Source: Neostapfia colusana
Lineage: Eukaryota > Streptophyta > Magnoliopsida > Poales > Poaceae
DNA: 64,000 nucleotides
Reading direction: 5' to 3'
Assembly (NCBI GenBank): GCA_030760725.1
Contig: JASWHV010000016.1
Location: 18,963,084-19,027,083 of the forward strand
Shown: in pieces, positions 44,401 to 56,644 of the stretch
Position numbering within the stretch: position 1 is the first letter of the stretch
Layout of the letters: every line of letters begins with the position of its first letter
Program-made: the position numbers and the translations under genes
Notes under the pieces: model-generated
What the model saw: only the letters and a program-made list of their open reading frames with translations
What the model was told of the DNA's origin: nothing
Database searches by the model: none

Positions 44401-45971
44401 AATGTGGTTGCCGACGCGCTAAGTCGGAAATCTCATGTCCATCACCTCAACATTACACCGGTGGAGGAGGAAGAGCCAAGTTTATACTTGGTTCCTTATG
44501 GATCGCTGTACAACCTTGCCCTCATCCCTACCATCAGGGAGGACATCATTGCAGCTCAGAAGACGGATAAAGGCATGGCACATCTCCGGAGACGGATAGA
44601 CAACAGGGAAATCAAATGTTTCCGGAAGGATGATGAGGGGACGCTGTGGTTCAATGACCGCATAGTCGTACCCCGGGATATGGAGTTGAGAAAGAAGATC
44701 CTCGATGAAGCTCACTTGTCCAAGTACTCCATTCATCCGGGCAGAAACAAAATGTACCAAGATTTGAAAAAGAAATTTTGGTGGACACGGATGAAACGGG
44801 AGGTAGCTAAGTACGTATCCGAGTGCGATACGTGCCGACGAGTGAAAGCTGATCACATGAAGAAATCAGGGCTGCTGCAACCCCTGAAGATCCCGGCATG
44901 GAAATGGGAAGATGTGAGCATGGATTTCATTGTGGGATTACCCCTAACAGCCAACAAGCATGATTCCATATGGTGATCGTTGACCGACTGACCAAGTCAG
45001 CTCACTTCATTCCCATGCATACACATTTCCATGCCAACCGATATGCGGAGTTATACATTGCCAGGATTCTATGCCTGCATGGTGTACCCAAGACCATAGT
45101 CTCAGACCGAGGTGCATTGTTTGTATCTCGCTTTTTGGAGCAGTTGCACGCTGCTTTGGGTACTAAACTAATTAGGAGCTCCGCCTACCACCCTCAGACT
45201 GATGGCCAGACAGAGAGGGTGAATCAAGTTCTGGAGGACATGTTGAGAGCATGTGCCATCCACCATGGTAGGAACTGGGATAATCACCTACCATTGGCGG
45301 AATTCTCGTACAACAACGGCTATCAGGCGAGTATCAAGATGGAACCCTACGAAGCTCTCTACGGTCGCAAGTGCCGCACCCCATTAAATTGGTGCGAGTC
45401 CGGTGAAAGGGTCACATTCGGGGTTGATGTGGTGAACGACGCCGAAGAGCGCGTTCGGACAATTCAAGCCAATTTAAAAGCCGCTCAATCCCGGCAGAAG
45501 AGCTACGCTGATAAGAGGCGTAGGCCGTTGCACTTTGACGTTGGGGAACACGTGTACCTACGCGTGTCTCCGATGAAGGGCGTGCACCGGTTCGGTGTGA
45601 AGGGGAAGCTAGCTCCCGGTTTCATTGGACCCTATGCTATCACCGAGGAGTGCGGACCAGCGGCGTATCGATTGGAGTTACCGGCATCTCTTGCTGGTGT
45701 CCATGATGTTTTTCATGTTTCGCAACTGCGAAAATGTTTGAAGCATACGGCTGCTGTTCCTACCGAAGACATCGGCGAGCTGAAACCGGATTTAACATAT
45801 GATGAGTATCCGGTGGGAATTCTTGATGATAAAGCCAGGACCACACGCAGCAGAACGTTGTGGTTCTACAAAATACTCTGGAGCAACCACACCGCCGAAG
45901 AAGCGACGTGGGAGAGCGAGGAGTTCCTTCGCTCAAATTACCCGGAGTTCATGGTTTCTCAACACGGGTAA
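41441..45971 (+). pseudogene. gag-pol: Gag-pol of C, broken
   Basis: Starts MVRTRTTHEVGG. A TGA at 41666-41668 ends the frame after 75 codons; the same frame reopens and carries the Gag core (DNWLRTIESKFG), a zinc knuckle (CFTCGQAGHFAKDC) and protease (LFDSGATHNFI). A single-base deletion near 43380 shifts the frame at the start of RT. A TAG at 43546-43548 interrupts RT just before the strand leading to FIDDILVY. A second single-base deletion near 44973 shifts the integrase core, between its first catalytic Asp and the rest. The chromodomain-like tail ends at 45971. Four lesions make the element non-autonomous. Confidence 0.92.
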
Positions 45972-46002
45972 GTCCCTATTACATCGCCATCTCTTCTTTT
46001 GT

Positions 46003-46037
46003 AATCTCGGGACGAGATTCTTTTAAGGGGGGAGGGA
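46003..46037 (+). promoter_or_regulatory. Inverted repeat and polypurine tract of C
   Basis: AATCTCG-GGA-CGAGATT (46003-46019) then TCTTTTAAGGGGGGAGGGA up to the LTR start TG at 46038. Same arrangement as A, B, E and X. Confidence 0.87.
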
Positions 46038-46616
46038 TGTAAAAGCCCAAGAAAAAGGACTTGCAAAAACTTTTCTTCACTTCACAATACCACAGTTCTT
46101 GTTGTGGATAGCTGGTAAAAAAATGGGAAGAGCAAGTAACCTCCATCAAAGTGGTGGTTAGAAGGGAAACTTACACTTTCACAACATGGGAAAATTCTAC
46201 ACATATGATCACACATGGGAGGGAAATTTCAAACTGTTGCATTCAAATTCATGATTGCAGCAGCTAAAACAAGGAGCAAAGGGCATAATTGGATTCCTTG
46301 GGTTCAATTTAGTGGGGAGACAAAGTTTCAATAATTTTTGAAAAGATTTGCTACCCATTTTTTCCAAAAAGGATCCAAATATGCCAAGAATTCAAATATA
46401 CATTTGAATTTGAGGGAGATTTGCCAAACCATACCAATTTAGCTCAGATTGAGATTTCCAACATTTGAATTCATCATTTATCAAGTTTTGGAGATCTTTT
46501 GAGAAGTGGTAGAGCACTGGCCAGTGGGGCCCACATGTCATAGGACTTAGTTGGCTTAATCCCTAAGCAATGTGATCGGGTTGCACTCCACCGGGAGAAG
46601 CACCAAGCGACACCGC

Positions 46617-46634
46617 GGGGGGGGGGGGGGGGGG
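46617..46634 (+). repeat. G18 homopolymer
   Basis: Eighteen consecutive G. The matching 5' LTR position (39575-39588) reads as two shorter G runs with an A and a T. The length may be a sequencing or assembly estimate; such a run could form a G-quadruplex. Confidence 0.85.
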
Positions 46635-48651
46635 AGCCGGACGCCACCTCCTGCTGGATTTCATGCGCTGGCGAGCTCCTCGTGGGGGTGCCTTAACTCC
46701 CAGCCGCGCTCAGCGAGCCACGGCACCGAGAGACGCCGGTCCCTTCCCTCTCATCGCCAGAGAACCGAGACGCCGCCGCCATCGCAAAAACTCGCTCGGA
46801 GCGATCGCAGCTCGCGCGAAAGCATCGGCAGCGCAGAAAACCAGAATTCCCAGACCTCCCACGCACTCCCCGCATCATTTCCGGTCGAGTTGAGCCACTA
46901 CAAACCGAGCAAAACAACGTTTTCGTGGCCGCAGGGAAGAACCGAGCAAAGGTGCTCCCGTGGGCAGCTCGGCAGAAGACTTGTTACGACCAAAAAAGAG
47001 CAGTTTTGGACACGCCTAGGCTCCACGCTGCTCAACCCCGAAGCCTAGAACCAGTGACCGATCATCGCCGGCGAATTTCGCAAAACACCTCCAACCGGTG
47101 CAGAACTACCCTCGGGTAAGAAACCCACAAATTCCCGACGTATGATTGCTTAGAGTTTATCAAACTGCACACACAGGAGCTAGACTTGATGGCGCCCAAG
47201 TTTGCTCCGCAACCCTTGCTTAATTTTGGCTGTAGCCAGCGTATTTCCCGGTTTTCCAGCCGCGGTTATGGCGGGAAAGGTCGGGCTCACGGTGACGACT
47301 AGGTTAGAGCTCTCCCCGAGCCCTAGCATGGCCTTGTCGACCTTCCATGAGATCCCCCGGTGCTGTAGAGCCTTTCCACCGAGGTTTTGGTGGGCTACGA
47401 TGGCCGGGCGCCATAACTGAAGGGAGTCCGAGCCGCTGCACCGTCGCCAGCTAGGTTAGGGCCACCGCCGACCGGAGCAGGCGGTACCAGCTTGTTCAGC
47501 GCGCGAAAATAGGCCCAGGTGGCTCGTTTCCGGCCGGGAGGCGGTCGGGAAGCCAAGTCCGGCGAGCTGCCGAGGTGTGCCGGCGAGGGGGCGGCGCGGG
47601 AAAAAGGGCGGGCGCGAGGAAGAAGACGAGCCGGCCGGGCCCGCTCGTCAGTCCCTCGCGGCACAGTGTGGGGATCTTCTGTTACACCGGATCGGCTGTG
47701 AACACGCGGAAAACATTACTGTGGCCCCGTGTGGTGCAGCCGAGGTGATGACACGTGGGAGCCGGGCCCGCTGTCAGAAGTTTGAACTTTTTCCGGATAA
47801 TTCGAATTCCAGAAATTCCCCAAACTTTAGAACTCCATAACATTTGCTAGGAAGCTCCAAATTTAAAGATACAAATTGGGTTGGATTCATCTTGCCTAGC
47901 TCTGTCAAAATATACAACCCAATTTGTATGAAACCCATTAATTAATTCTGGAAAATTCTTTAAAGCTTTTCAGTAAAAGAATTTTAGAGGGAGTTTGGTT
48001 CATCCAAAAATCCCCAAATTTTGCCAGAATGTTCTTTAGGACATTAGTGAACCCCTGTAAAAGTTTCAGACCATTTGGAGCTGATTTAGTCAGAGCAATT
48101 CAAATTTGATGATGCTGTGTTCATTTGAATACAGAAACATTTTAGAGAATTTCCAAAACTTGGAAATTCAGTTCTGGGCAAATCTTAGCTCCAAAACTGC
48201 TGGGAAAATTCATGCAAACTCTATGAGCTATAATTGAAATTGTAGTTCACTAAGTTGGGCATGAACAGGGGTGTTACCTCAGAATTAATTCTTCTTTGCT
48301 TATTTGCTAAATGAATTATTCTAAGCAAACCACTCAGTGAAAAGTGATAATATTTGGTCCAGAGGGTTTCCTTGTGACAAGGAACTCACACAAAAAGTCT
48401 CAGATCCATTGGAGCTGTGGACCAGCCTTTCCTGTTTAACCACTTGAGGGATTAATATGGAAAAGGGATAAAAACCACTTAGCACTTAACCATGTACTTA
48501 GGTCCAGGCCCAAGCCACCCACACCCAGTTCATCTTTAAATTATTAAACAGAGTTCCAGGTGTTAGAGACTGGTTATTAGAACTAATAGCAGTAACCTTA
48601 CAATAACTTGTATGCATATTAATTAACATGTAGTATTTCATAAACGTGTAG

Positions 48652-49853
48652 TCACTGAAGAAGAGACTCCGGAAGTGCTGGACTTCCTTCTTCCGGACGA
48701 AGACTTAACCCCTGACCAGCAGCAACAAGGCAAGCCCCGGTTTGCATTAACCTTTTTACAAGTTTTTCCTTTGTTTACATGTGTCATGTGAAGTATGTAT
48801 GTGCATTAGGTATAGGATGAATGAAACCCCACTTGCATAACCAAAGGTTCCTTAAAGAGTGTGGGTAGTGTCTAAGACCTCGAGTAGATAGGCTATGCTT
48901 AAAGATTCATAGGGCTTCGGTACAAGTCGAGTAGTTGGAATCTACTCGCGAGATAGGCTTGGGACGCACGGGTTCGGTTGAGTGATGTGAGATCACATTA
49001 GTAATGAAAATGAGACTGGGCAGGGGCTAGGGCGCAGCAAGAGGGAGTCTTGTGTGCGCAGCCCTGTCTGTGTCGATTGAGGACCGAGCCGTATGCGGCC
49101 CACGCTGATCAAGTTTGAACGTACCGAAGGCATATCGGATATATGGGCCCCGATAAACCGATGTAGCCTAAACCTCCGGGCGTCGAGGCATAACGCACCG
49201 ATTTATAGGTGTAGGCTGAGGGCAGCAAGGTGGAAATCTGCCAACGGGCATAGAGAGATGCTCCGTGTGGGGAACCTCCTGCTCGTTTCGGTGCGACCGG
49301 TTTGACGTTTGGGCTGTTGGGTGAAAGGTTGTCCCATACAACATCGAGTGAGCGTGCTGTGCAGCTCCGCGGGTGGGCGTTCGTGACAGGCTCTTTGGGT
49401 TTCCCTGCCTGTGTATATCGAGTCGATTCACCGTCCCTCGCGGTGAAGAGTACCACTTGGTCACTGAGTCGTGATGTAGATTAATGGATGAAACATGTTG
49501 ATTCAATATTGCTGGTTGATATAATTGTATTGCTAAATGTGTGCCACCAAATACTGCTTACTAAATTTCAGATTTCATGAGCTGTTAACTTATTGCTAAA
49601 AGATGAACTAAGGATGAACTTGTAGGCGTGTCCTTTTGCTGAAATGTTACTATCCTATGTCCATTGTACCCCTCATGTAGAGTTTCATGCTTAGGTGAGT
49701 CGGTTAAGCCTTGCTGAGCCTTCGTGCTCACGGTTGCTGCTTAAGTGTTTTTCAGGTGAGGAGCCACCCACGGACTCGAAGTACGAGTCCACCGGCGAGG
49801 GTTACCCTCCGTCGGGGACCACGGCTGAGTGGGAGCCGTACACGCCGCGCTGA
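48652..49853 (+). other. Candidate two-exon mini-ORF inside the C LTR
   Basis: Segment a (48652-48729) encodes EEETPEVLDFLLPDEDLTPD and ends CAAG|GCAAGC, a GC-type donor in phase 1, like B. Segment b (49756-49853) follows GTTTTTCAG and, entered in phase 1, runs 31 codons, acidic, with AEWEPYTPR before TGA. The palindrome core TGAGC-CTTCGT-GCTCA is at 49715-49730. There is no internal stop in either segment. The start of the protein is not found. Confidence 0.55.
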
Positions 49854-50110
49854 GCTGAGGAGTGCAGCTAGTGTGGGTTGCCCTAGGGCTGGGCAACCAC
49901 TTTTGCTAGATAGGCGGGCGTGAGTTGTATAAAAGAAACTTCCGCTGTGTAATAAAGACCCTAGTTTGTAACTGAGAAGTGTACTACTTTGTACATTCAG
50001 TTTGTTTTTCCCATGTAATATAATGTGTTCTTATGACGTGTGCTGTCGGGTCTCGCATCGCGCGGCACCACCCTCTGCGATCCTGGCTGAGCGGATTCCG
50101 GTCCGCCACA

Positions 50111-51920
50111 CGACGTTGCCTCAAATTCAAGTCCATTTGTGTAAATATGTACTTGAGGCTTTTATGATCCGTATAGATCTCACATCGATGACCAAGGACA
50201 TAATGTCTCCAAATCTTCAATGCATGCACCACTGCTGCTAGCTCCAAGTCGTGCGTAGGATAGTTAAGCTCGTGCTTCTTTAATTGTCGTGAGGCATAGG
50301 CTACCACTTGTCCTTCCTGCATGATTACACAACCGAGCCCTTGTCTGGATGCGTCATAATATATGTCAAAGCTCTTGCTTACGTCTGGCAATATCAGAAC
50401 TGGTGTTGTGGTTAGCCTTTTCTTGAGTTCCTCGAAACTTTCTTGGCAGGCTTGTGTCCATTGAAAGTTTTTTCCCCTCATTAGCAACTCCATCATAGGT
50501 TTTGCTATCTTAGAGAAGTCTTTAATGAAGCGCCGATTGTATCCTGCCATCCCAAGGAAACTCCGAACATCCCTCACGCTCTTCGGTTGGTCCCACTTCA
50601 GAACATCTCTCACCTTTCCAGGATCAACCGATACCCCTTCCTTGGAGATAATGTGGCCTAGGAAACATATTTCCTTTAGCCAAAATTGACACTTGTTGAG
50701 CTTGGCATACAATTGATGCTCACGCAACTTCTGCAGGGTCAATCTCAGATGTTCTTCATGCTCCTTCTCACTTTTTGAATACACCATAATGTCATCGATG
50801 AAAACCACGACGAACTTGTCCAAGTACTCCATGAAAACCTTGTTCATAAGGTACATGAAGTATGCGAGTGCATTCGTCAATCCAAAAGACATAACGGTAT
50901 ATTCATATGAACCATACCGTGTCCGAAAGGCTGTCTGAGGTATATCAGAGGGCTTAATCTTCAGCTGGAAGTATCCCGTACGAAGATCAATCTTGGAGAA
51001 TACTCGGGCTCCTTTCATTTGATCGAACAGGTCCTCTATACGGGGCAGAGGGTATTTATTCTTGGTTGTCACCTCGTTGAGAGACCTGTAGTCCACGCAC
51101 ATTCTTTGGGTTCCATCCTTCTTGTCCACGAAAAGTACCGGAGCTCCCCATGGTGACGAGCTTGGATGGATAAAACCCTTCTCCAACTGTTCTTGAATTT
51201 GCTTCTTGAGTTCAACTAGCTCGTTGACAGGCATCCTATATGGTCTCTTAGCTATAGGTGCAGTTCCGGGTACCAAATCTATGGCAAACTCGATGTCCTG
51301 ATCAGGTGGCATTCCTGGAAGCTCTTTCGGGAACACGTCCGAAAATTCCTGAACCACTGGAATGTTGTCCAATGTTGTTCCTTCGACGTGGTTCAAATTT
51401 GCCCGTTCGGTTGTTTGCTGGGCTGACTCAAACTCGACACGAATACCGTGTTCATTTGTCAACTGCACGCTCCTTTCAGCACATTGGATTACTCCATTGT
51501 GCTTGCTTAACCAATCCATTCCTAGTATGATGTCAATCCCGTGGGAGCCCAAGACAATAAGGTTGGCAAGGAAGTCTACCCCCCTTAAATTAAGGCTTAC
51601 TCTAGGGCATACTATATTAGTCCTCATTTCTCCTCCGGGAGAATTAACTAACATAGCACATTCTAAGTGGGATACTGGTAGATGATGTTTGGCAACATAT
51701 TTGGATGATATGAAGGAATGCGATGCTCCGGAATCAAATAAGATGGTGGCTGGGTTGGAGTTCGCAAGGAACATACCAATTGTGACGTCCTCAGTCTGTT
51801 GTGCTTCCTCAGCAGTGACATGGTTTACGTGGCCACGAGCATAGTTCTGCGGTCCACGTTTCCCTTGGTTGTCCCCTCCGTTTGGTCGTTGGTTCTGCTT
51901 AGGCACGTTACCTTGCTGTC
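50111..51920 (-). pseudogene. gag-pol: Element X: gag end, protease, RT and RNaseH
   Basis: A long minus-strand frame covers the Gag C-terminal linker (RGHVNHVTAEEAQQ), protease (LFDSGASHSFI), RT with VVVFIDDIMVY and most of RNaseH (YDASRQGLGC, DHKSLKYIF). It is uninterrupted within this piece. At 50115 it is cut by C and resumes at 38993; at 51920 it is cut by A2, so the Gag core should lie right of the window. In the order of the X gene this is the most upstream visible part. X is therefore one element split into three visible pieces. Confidence 0.92.
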
Positions 51921-54900
51921 TGTAACACCCCAAATTTTTATTCAAAACCCAAAACCATGTTCAGAGGGTAATTTAAAATTTTTTGGACGTATTGCATGTT
52001 TTGCAAAAATTCAAATTCAAACTGGAATTCAAATTATACTCAAAACAGAAAAGAAATGGAAAAAGAAAAAGAGAAAACGGGAAAAAACTGGCCAGTGGGC
52101 CGAAACCCGCCAGCCGGCCCAGCTTCCCCGCGCCAGCCCGCCCCCGCGCGCGCTGCGCTGCCTCTCACAGACGGGTGGGACCCGCCTGTCATCCCTAACC
52201 CCGCGACCCCGGACTTTTCCCCGAGCGCGCGCGATCTTAACCGATCGGAAAACCCGTCCCGCAGCCCGAATTCCGGTCCCAGAAGAATCCAACTCGATCA
52301 CAACAGACCCACCGCCCTCCCCCGGCTATGAAAACCCCCGATCCGATCAGTTTTTCCCACGCGATCGCCGATTTTTACTCCGGTGAGCACCGAGACTTCG
52401 CCGGTGAATTCTGGCCGATCTAAGCTCGGAAACTCTGATCTAACTCGCTGGTCTTGATCCACCGCCTCCGGGGAACTTTGCAGGTGCAGAAAACTCGGAG
52501 AGTTACGGTGTAAACGCAGCGCCGACGAGCTTCGCCGTGGTTTTGCCTCGGACCTCGCCGCCGATCACTTTCCAGGACCCCCGAGCTCGAGAAAACCCCC
52601 GAGGTGAGATCCCTGACCTCCCCTCTACCGATCTAGGCCATAAGATCACAGTTCTAGGCAGAATTCTCGAAGATCCGAAACTTTCCGGTGAGATCGCCGC
52701 TTCCCGCCGCCGTGCGCCGCCGGCAGCGCCGCCCGCGCTCGATCAGAGCGACGTGGCCGCTTGTGCGCCATTTATTTTAAATCGCACGGTAGACTTTAAA
52801 TCCCCGCGTACCGGTTCGATGTTATAATCTCAGCCGTCGGTTTAAAATCGGACGGTCCACGTCAGCCCCGCATTATAAAGACTGGAATTCTTACGTACTA
52901 CCCCCTGGGGTTCTATGGAATTGAGAGCTAGCCCCGAAAACTTCAGATCTAGCCCCTGGAACTCCAGAAAATCATGTAAATCCATTTAAAAATCAGTTTT
53001 AGCCCCTGGACTTAATAGAAATTAGGAAAAACACCTCTGATAAGTGTAGCTAGACCCCTGGAAATTATGAAAATAATATTATAGACCCTGTAATGGGGTG
53101 AATTCATTATTTTAGCCCTGTTTAGTATTTAATTTAGAAAATTGAATATGTAACTAGTGTTTAAAAATTAAAAAGGGGGACAAACATAATTGTCAAAATT
53201 AATTAAAACCTTTCTCAGTACTTAGAAAACTTTGGAGTGAGATAGAAATATATTTTTTGGCTGAAATAAATCTGTTTCATCTATTATTCACATTTATTAG
53301 TATAGGGACACATTTTAAAGTAAATAATAGTTATAAAAAAATAGGGAAAATAATTATGAAATAGTCTACATCAGAAGCCAAGGTCAAAATATGTTATTAA
53401 ATTATTTAGGACCAAAACCTATACTGTTTAGATGATGTGTGTTACTAGTTTCATAATAAAATACACAATTATGCATAGGAATATAAATCTGAAAATATAG
53501 CAACTAGTAAATGATAAATGGAGTTTCTAAAATACAAAGAGTTCAGTTTAGGGTTGATAGAAATTATGAAGGCACATATGGGGAAGAAAAATACTTTTCA
53601 TACACATTTGGTAGTAAAAAGGTGTAGTAGTTGAATATAAGAAATTTATTGGAAACCCATATAAATAGTATGTAGGTATAAATGTGGACACAAAAGTAGG
53701 AATCATATATACATGGTTAAAAGTGCATGCAAGCCACAACTTAACACACATGAAGTAACCACAACACATATAATGGTAAAGAACTTTTATAAATATGAAT
53801 GTGTGGTTTGTATGAAGTAGAAGTGTGAACTATGTCTTATGATTGTTGTTTTTCTTTTGCTATGTGTGATGGTATGAAGTAGAACCTGTTCAAGAGCAAG
53901 TTAACCCTTTCCAAGATCAGGACTACCCATTTCAAGAGCAGCAAGAAGGAGGCAAGTGTCCTTGACCACTTTGATCCTATGCTAGGGTGTGTAGATAGAA
54001 TTATTTGCATTGTCAAATGAAATATGAAACCCATGCTAGGAAAGTTTCCCTAGAATTGCATTACCTTGTTTCCTTGAAGCTTGGGTTGGGATTTATTTTG
54101 TCATGTCATTTATTTACCTGCATATGCTTAGCCATGCTTAGAATGGGATATTTGGGAAATGAGATCATCAGTTTATATTACCATACTCTTGAATGAGACA
54201 TTGTGAGTTATGTAGAGGTAGGGATCAAGGCAAGTTGGATGTTTTGGTTGTGTGCTGGGTGCACGAGACTTGGGTTTGTGTTTAGTACTTGCCTGGATCC
54301 TAAGGACCGGTTCATGGAGCATGTAACCCGGCTTTACAGTGCCAACCACATGCTGAGATGGGGCAGCTTGGCCAATTAATTAGTTGTATCCCTGGCGTAG
54401 TATGGGTGTGTTGGATGGTGCGGGGAGTAGGTGTCAGCTGGACTACCATATGAACCGCAAGGCTCAAGAGGGGGCCACTGCAGCGGGGTTGGAGCCTCTT
54501 GTATGCTGTTAGGGGTGAAACCTCAGTGGGCCCACGCTCGTCGGGAATCCCTTTGTAAAGGCTTCGTAGTGATCTCCTGGCCGCACACCTGGGAAGTGTG
54601 AATGTGGATCGTAGGCACTGGCATAATGGAGGTTCTTTTAGTCCACCCGGCAACGGGGGATGAAATCACTACTTGTGGGTACAGTGGTACAAACTCTGCA
54701 GAGTCAAAACTGTCTTGACAGCCGTGCTCACGGTTAAGAGCGGCCTGGACTTATTCATGATTAGAGGATTGATGGTTATGGAAGTTAAGCGGGGAGCTTA
54801 ACATTGGAAATGATGTTATGGTTATTGGATTATGATGATGGGATGGGAGATTGGGACCATTTCACCTGTGTAGTAATGTAGGTGCTTAATAAGCTAAGGT

Positions 54901-55347
54901 GATAGGTATTAATTGCGTAGTGCTTTAACCATGAGTTCAACCTCTCCTTGTTCTAGCCATGCATGATATAATTTTTCCACACTTGCTGAGTACCATTGGT
55001 ACTCAACCTTGCATATTTGTTGGTTTATATTGCTGCTCAGGTCAAGATAATGAGGTGGTGTATAATGACCAAGATTTTGGACCCGAGGAAGGATTTTAGG
55101 TTCATGGAGACCCCCGGGCAACGCCTGTGATGGAGCCCTAAAAGAATAATATTCCGCTGCTAGTTTATTTACTTGTGATGAAGCATTAGTGTCCATTGAG
55201 ACATTTACGATGTAAGACTTATTTATATTCGACACCTGGCTTGTAATAAATGATGCTTCACTATTTGTCATCACATGTATGAGAAAATGATCCTGGCATA
55301 CATGTGATATTCACTTGGTTATTTCTTCGGAAAAACCGGGTGTGACA
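51921..55347 (+). repeat. 5' LTR of A2 (3.4 kb)
   Basis: TGTAACACCCC to GGGTGTGACA, same order as A1. The TATA box is altered to TATGAAAA at 52327-52334, whereas the 3' LTR keeps TATAAAA at 61566-61572. About 52850-53850 is AT-rich with no gene. Palindrome and AATAAA are at the positions expected from A1. Confidence 0.95.
53880..55099 (+). other. Candidate two-exon mini-ORF inside the A2 LTR
   Basis: Segment a (53880-53951) encodes VEPVQEQVNPFQDQDYPFQEQ; compared with A1, GAG/GAA and CCG/CCT changes are silent and two neighbouring codons are replaced. It ends GGAG|GCAAGT. Segment b (55041-55099) is as in A1, with a silent GGC/GGA change, ending NDQDFGPEEGF before TAG. In the 3' LTR segment a is at 63115-63186; segment b is beyond the window. 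Confidence 0.55.
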
Positions 55348-55351
55348 GAGG

Positions 55352-55364
55352 TGGTATCAGAGCC
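55352..55364 (+). promoter_or_regulatory. Primer binding site of A2
   Basis: TGGTATCAGAGCC four bases after the LTR. The leader to 55563 is noncoding and ends TTTTGTTTTAG before the ORF0 ATG. Confidence 0.93.
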
Positions 55365-55563
55365 AAGGTTTCCCGTAGGAACGTGGACCTAGGTAGAAAT
55401 GGACGTATTTAAGGGCCCTATTTTCTTAAAAACTATTTTCCAAGGTGTGGGTGGAAAAGTGTTATTAAAGGAGTCATTTTCTTCATCTTACCCCAACTTT
55501 CATTCAAAATAGGATTTTTGTTTGAGATTTTACCTAACCTAATTTTAAATTCTTTTGTTTTAG

Positions 55564-56343
55564 ATGGTTCGCATGATTCGCACCGCTCGTAAGTCCACAG
55601 GAGGGAGAGTTCCCGTAGTGGCCCTTGCCGAAAGAGAGGAGAGTCGTCCCGTGACGTACCTTTCCTACGGATTGGCAGTTGGAGATTTGTTGCGCTGTCT
55701 TCGACGTATGCTCGAAGCCGCCGGCAATACGGGCAAGCTAATCATCCATTATGACTCCACCAGGACCATCCGTGAGAAGAGGGAAGAATGGAGTTCGGAG
55801 ATGAGGATTATACACGAGAATCAGCTGCTTAAGATTCACCACTCTCCAGCTTGTCGAGCAACACAAGTTGACGCGGAGAAAGATGTCACTTGGAAGGCCA
55901 TCACCTGCCAGAGTCACATCTATCGTCGCCACTTGGACAAAACTGAGTACATGTATGTCCTCCAACATGGGAGTGGTACCACGGAGTACAAGTACCCACC
56001 GGTGCAGCAAGGGACTTCCCATGAGCACATGGACTTGTGCTTGGAGGATGCTGCTATGCTCAGCACTCGACTGCAGGAGTGTCAACAAGAGCTTCAGGAT
56101 GTCCGAGACACCCTGAAGGAAACAGAGGCGTTGCTGCGAGCTTGCTTAAAGGCGAGAGAAAGAGGAGATGGGAATGAACTGTGTGTCACTGTGAGTGATC
56201 CATGGACCCCTGACTCCCCGGATCGCCGAGCGATCAGGCGTCGTCGCACCTCTCCACCAGCAGCCTCCCCACCCAAAGCAGAGTTAGAAGGTAGCCGAAA
56301 TGAGGAGGAAGATCCCGAGGAGCCAGCTCAAGAGGACGAGTAG
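55564..56343 (+). CDS. ORF0 of A2 (259 residues)
   Basis: Same length and layout as ORF0 of A1: basic N-terminus, middle region with W/H/C residues, coiled-coil-like helix at about 155-200, Arg/Pro-rich stretch and acidic tail. There are only a few replacements (for example LQHGSG for LQRESG near residue 136). That two copies both keep a full frame, while E has lost it, suggests the protein is still needed by active members. The 300-base spacer to gag (56344-56644) is noncoding and ends TTCTGCCAG before the gag ATG. Confidence 0.85.
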   Translation: MVRMIRTARKSTGGRVPVVALAEREESRPVTYLSYGLAVGDLLRCLRRMLEAAGNTGKLIIHYDSTRTIREKREEWSSEMRIIHENQLLKIHHSPACRATQVDAEKDVTWKAITCQSHIYRRHLDKTEYMYVLQHGSGTTEYKYPPVQQGTSHEHMDLCLEDAAMLSTRLQECQQELQDVRDTLKETEALLRACLKARERGDGNELCVTVSDPWTPDSPDRRAIRRRRTSPPAASPPKAELEGSRNEEEDPEEPAQEDE

Positions 56344-56644
56344 TGTAGAGTCTTTCCCTTAGCTAGCAAGAGGTCGAGTAGTCGAGTCGTTACATAGTTA
56401 ATGGTGTGATAATGCTTGGTGTGTGACGTGAGTTGTGGAAGCCATGAGCAATTGTCCACAGCCTCGTCTTCAGATTGTTTTGCTTTGGTGTGTGAACCCA
56501 CAGGAAATAATAGTGCATTTATTTGGTGTGAGATATGAAACCTCGTAAAAGTATAACAAAGCCTCAACACTTCAAAGTACAAACAAATGAAAGTAGTAAA
56601 GTGATACTAAATGATTTCCAATTAACATTGGTTGATTCTGCCAG

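Larger units (their letters stand above)
38994..50110 (+). mobile_element. Element C: Ty3/Gypsy retrotransposon with deleted 5' LTR
   Basis: 5' LTR remnant 38994-39601, PBS 39605-39616, leader to 41440, broken gag-pol 41441-45971, inverted repeat and polypurine tract 46003-46037, 3' LTR 46038-50110, target duplication CGACG. C is related to B in protein and LTR layout but has a normal Gag start and no ORF0-like domain. It is inserted in the RNaseH coding region of X, in the opposite orientation. Confidence 0.93.
46038..50110 (+). repeat. 3' LTR of C (4.1 kb)
   Basis: Begins TGTAAAAGCCC and ends GGTCCGCCACA, then the CGACG duplication. An 18-base G run lies at 46617-46634. The section at about 46650-47780 is GC-rich with open frames I do not support as genes; about 47800-48640 is AT-rich and intron-like. 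Mini-ORF segments follow at 48652-48729 and 49756-49853, and AATAAA at 49951-49956. Confidence 0.93.
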
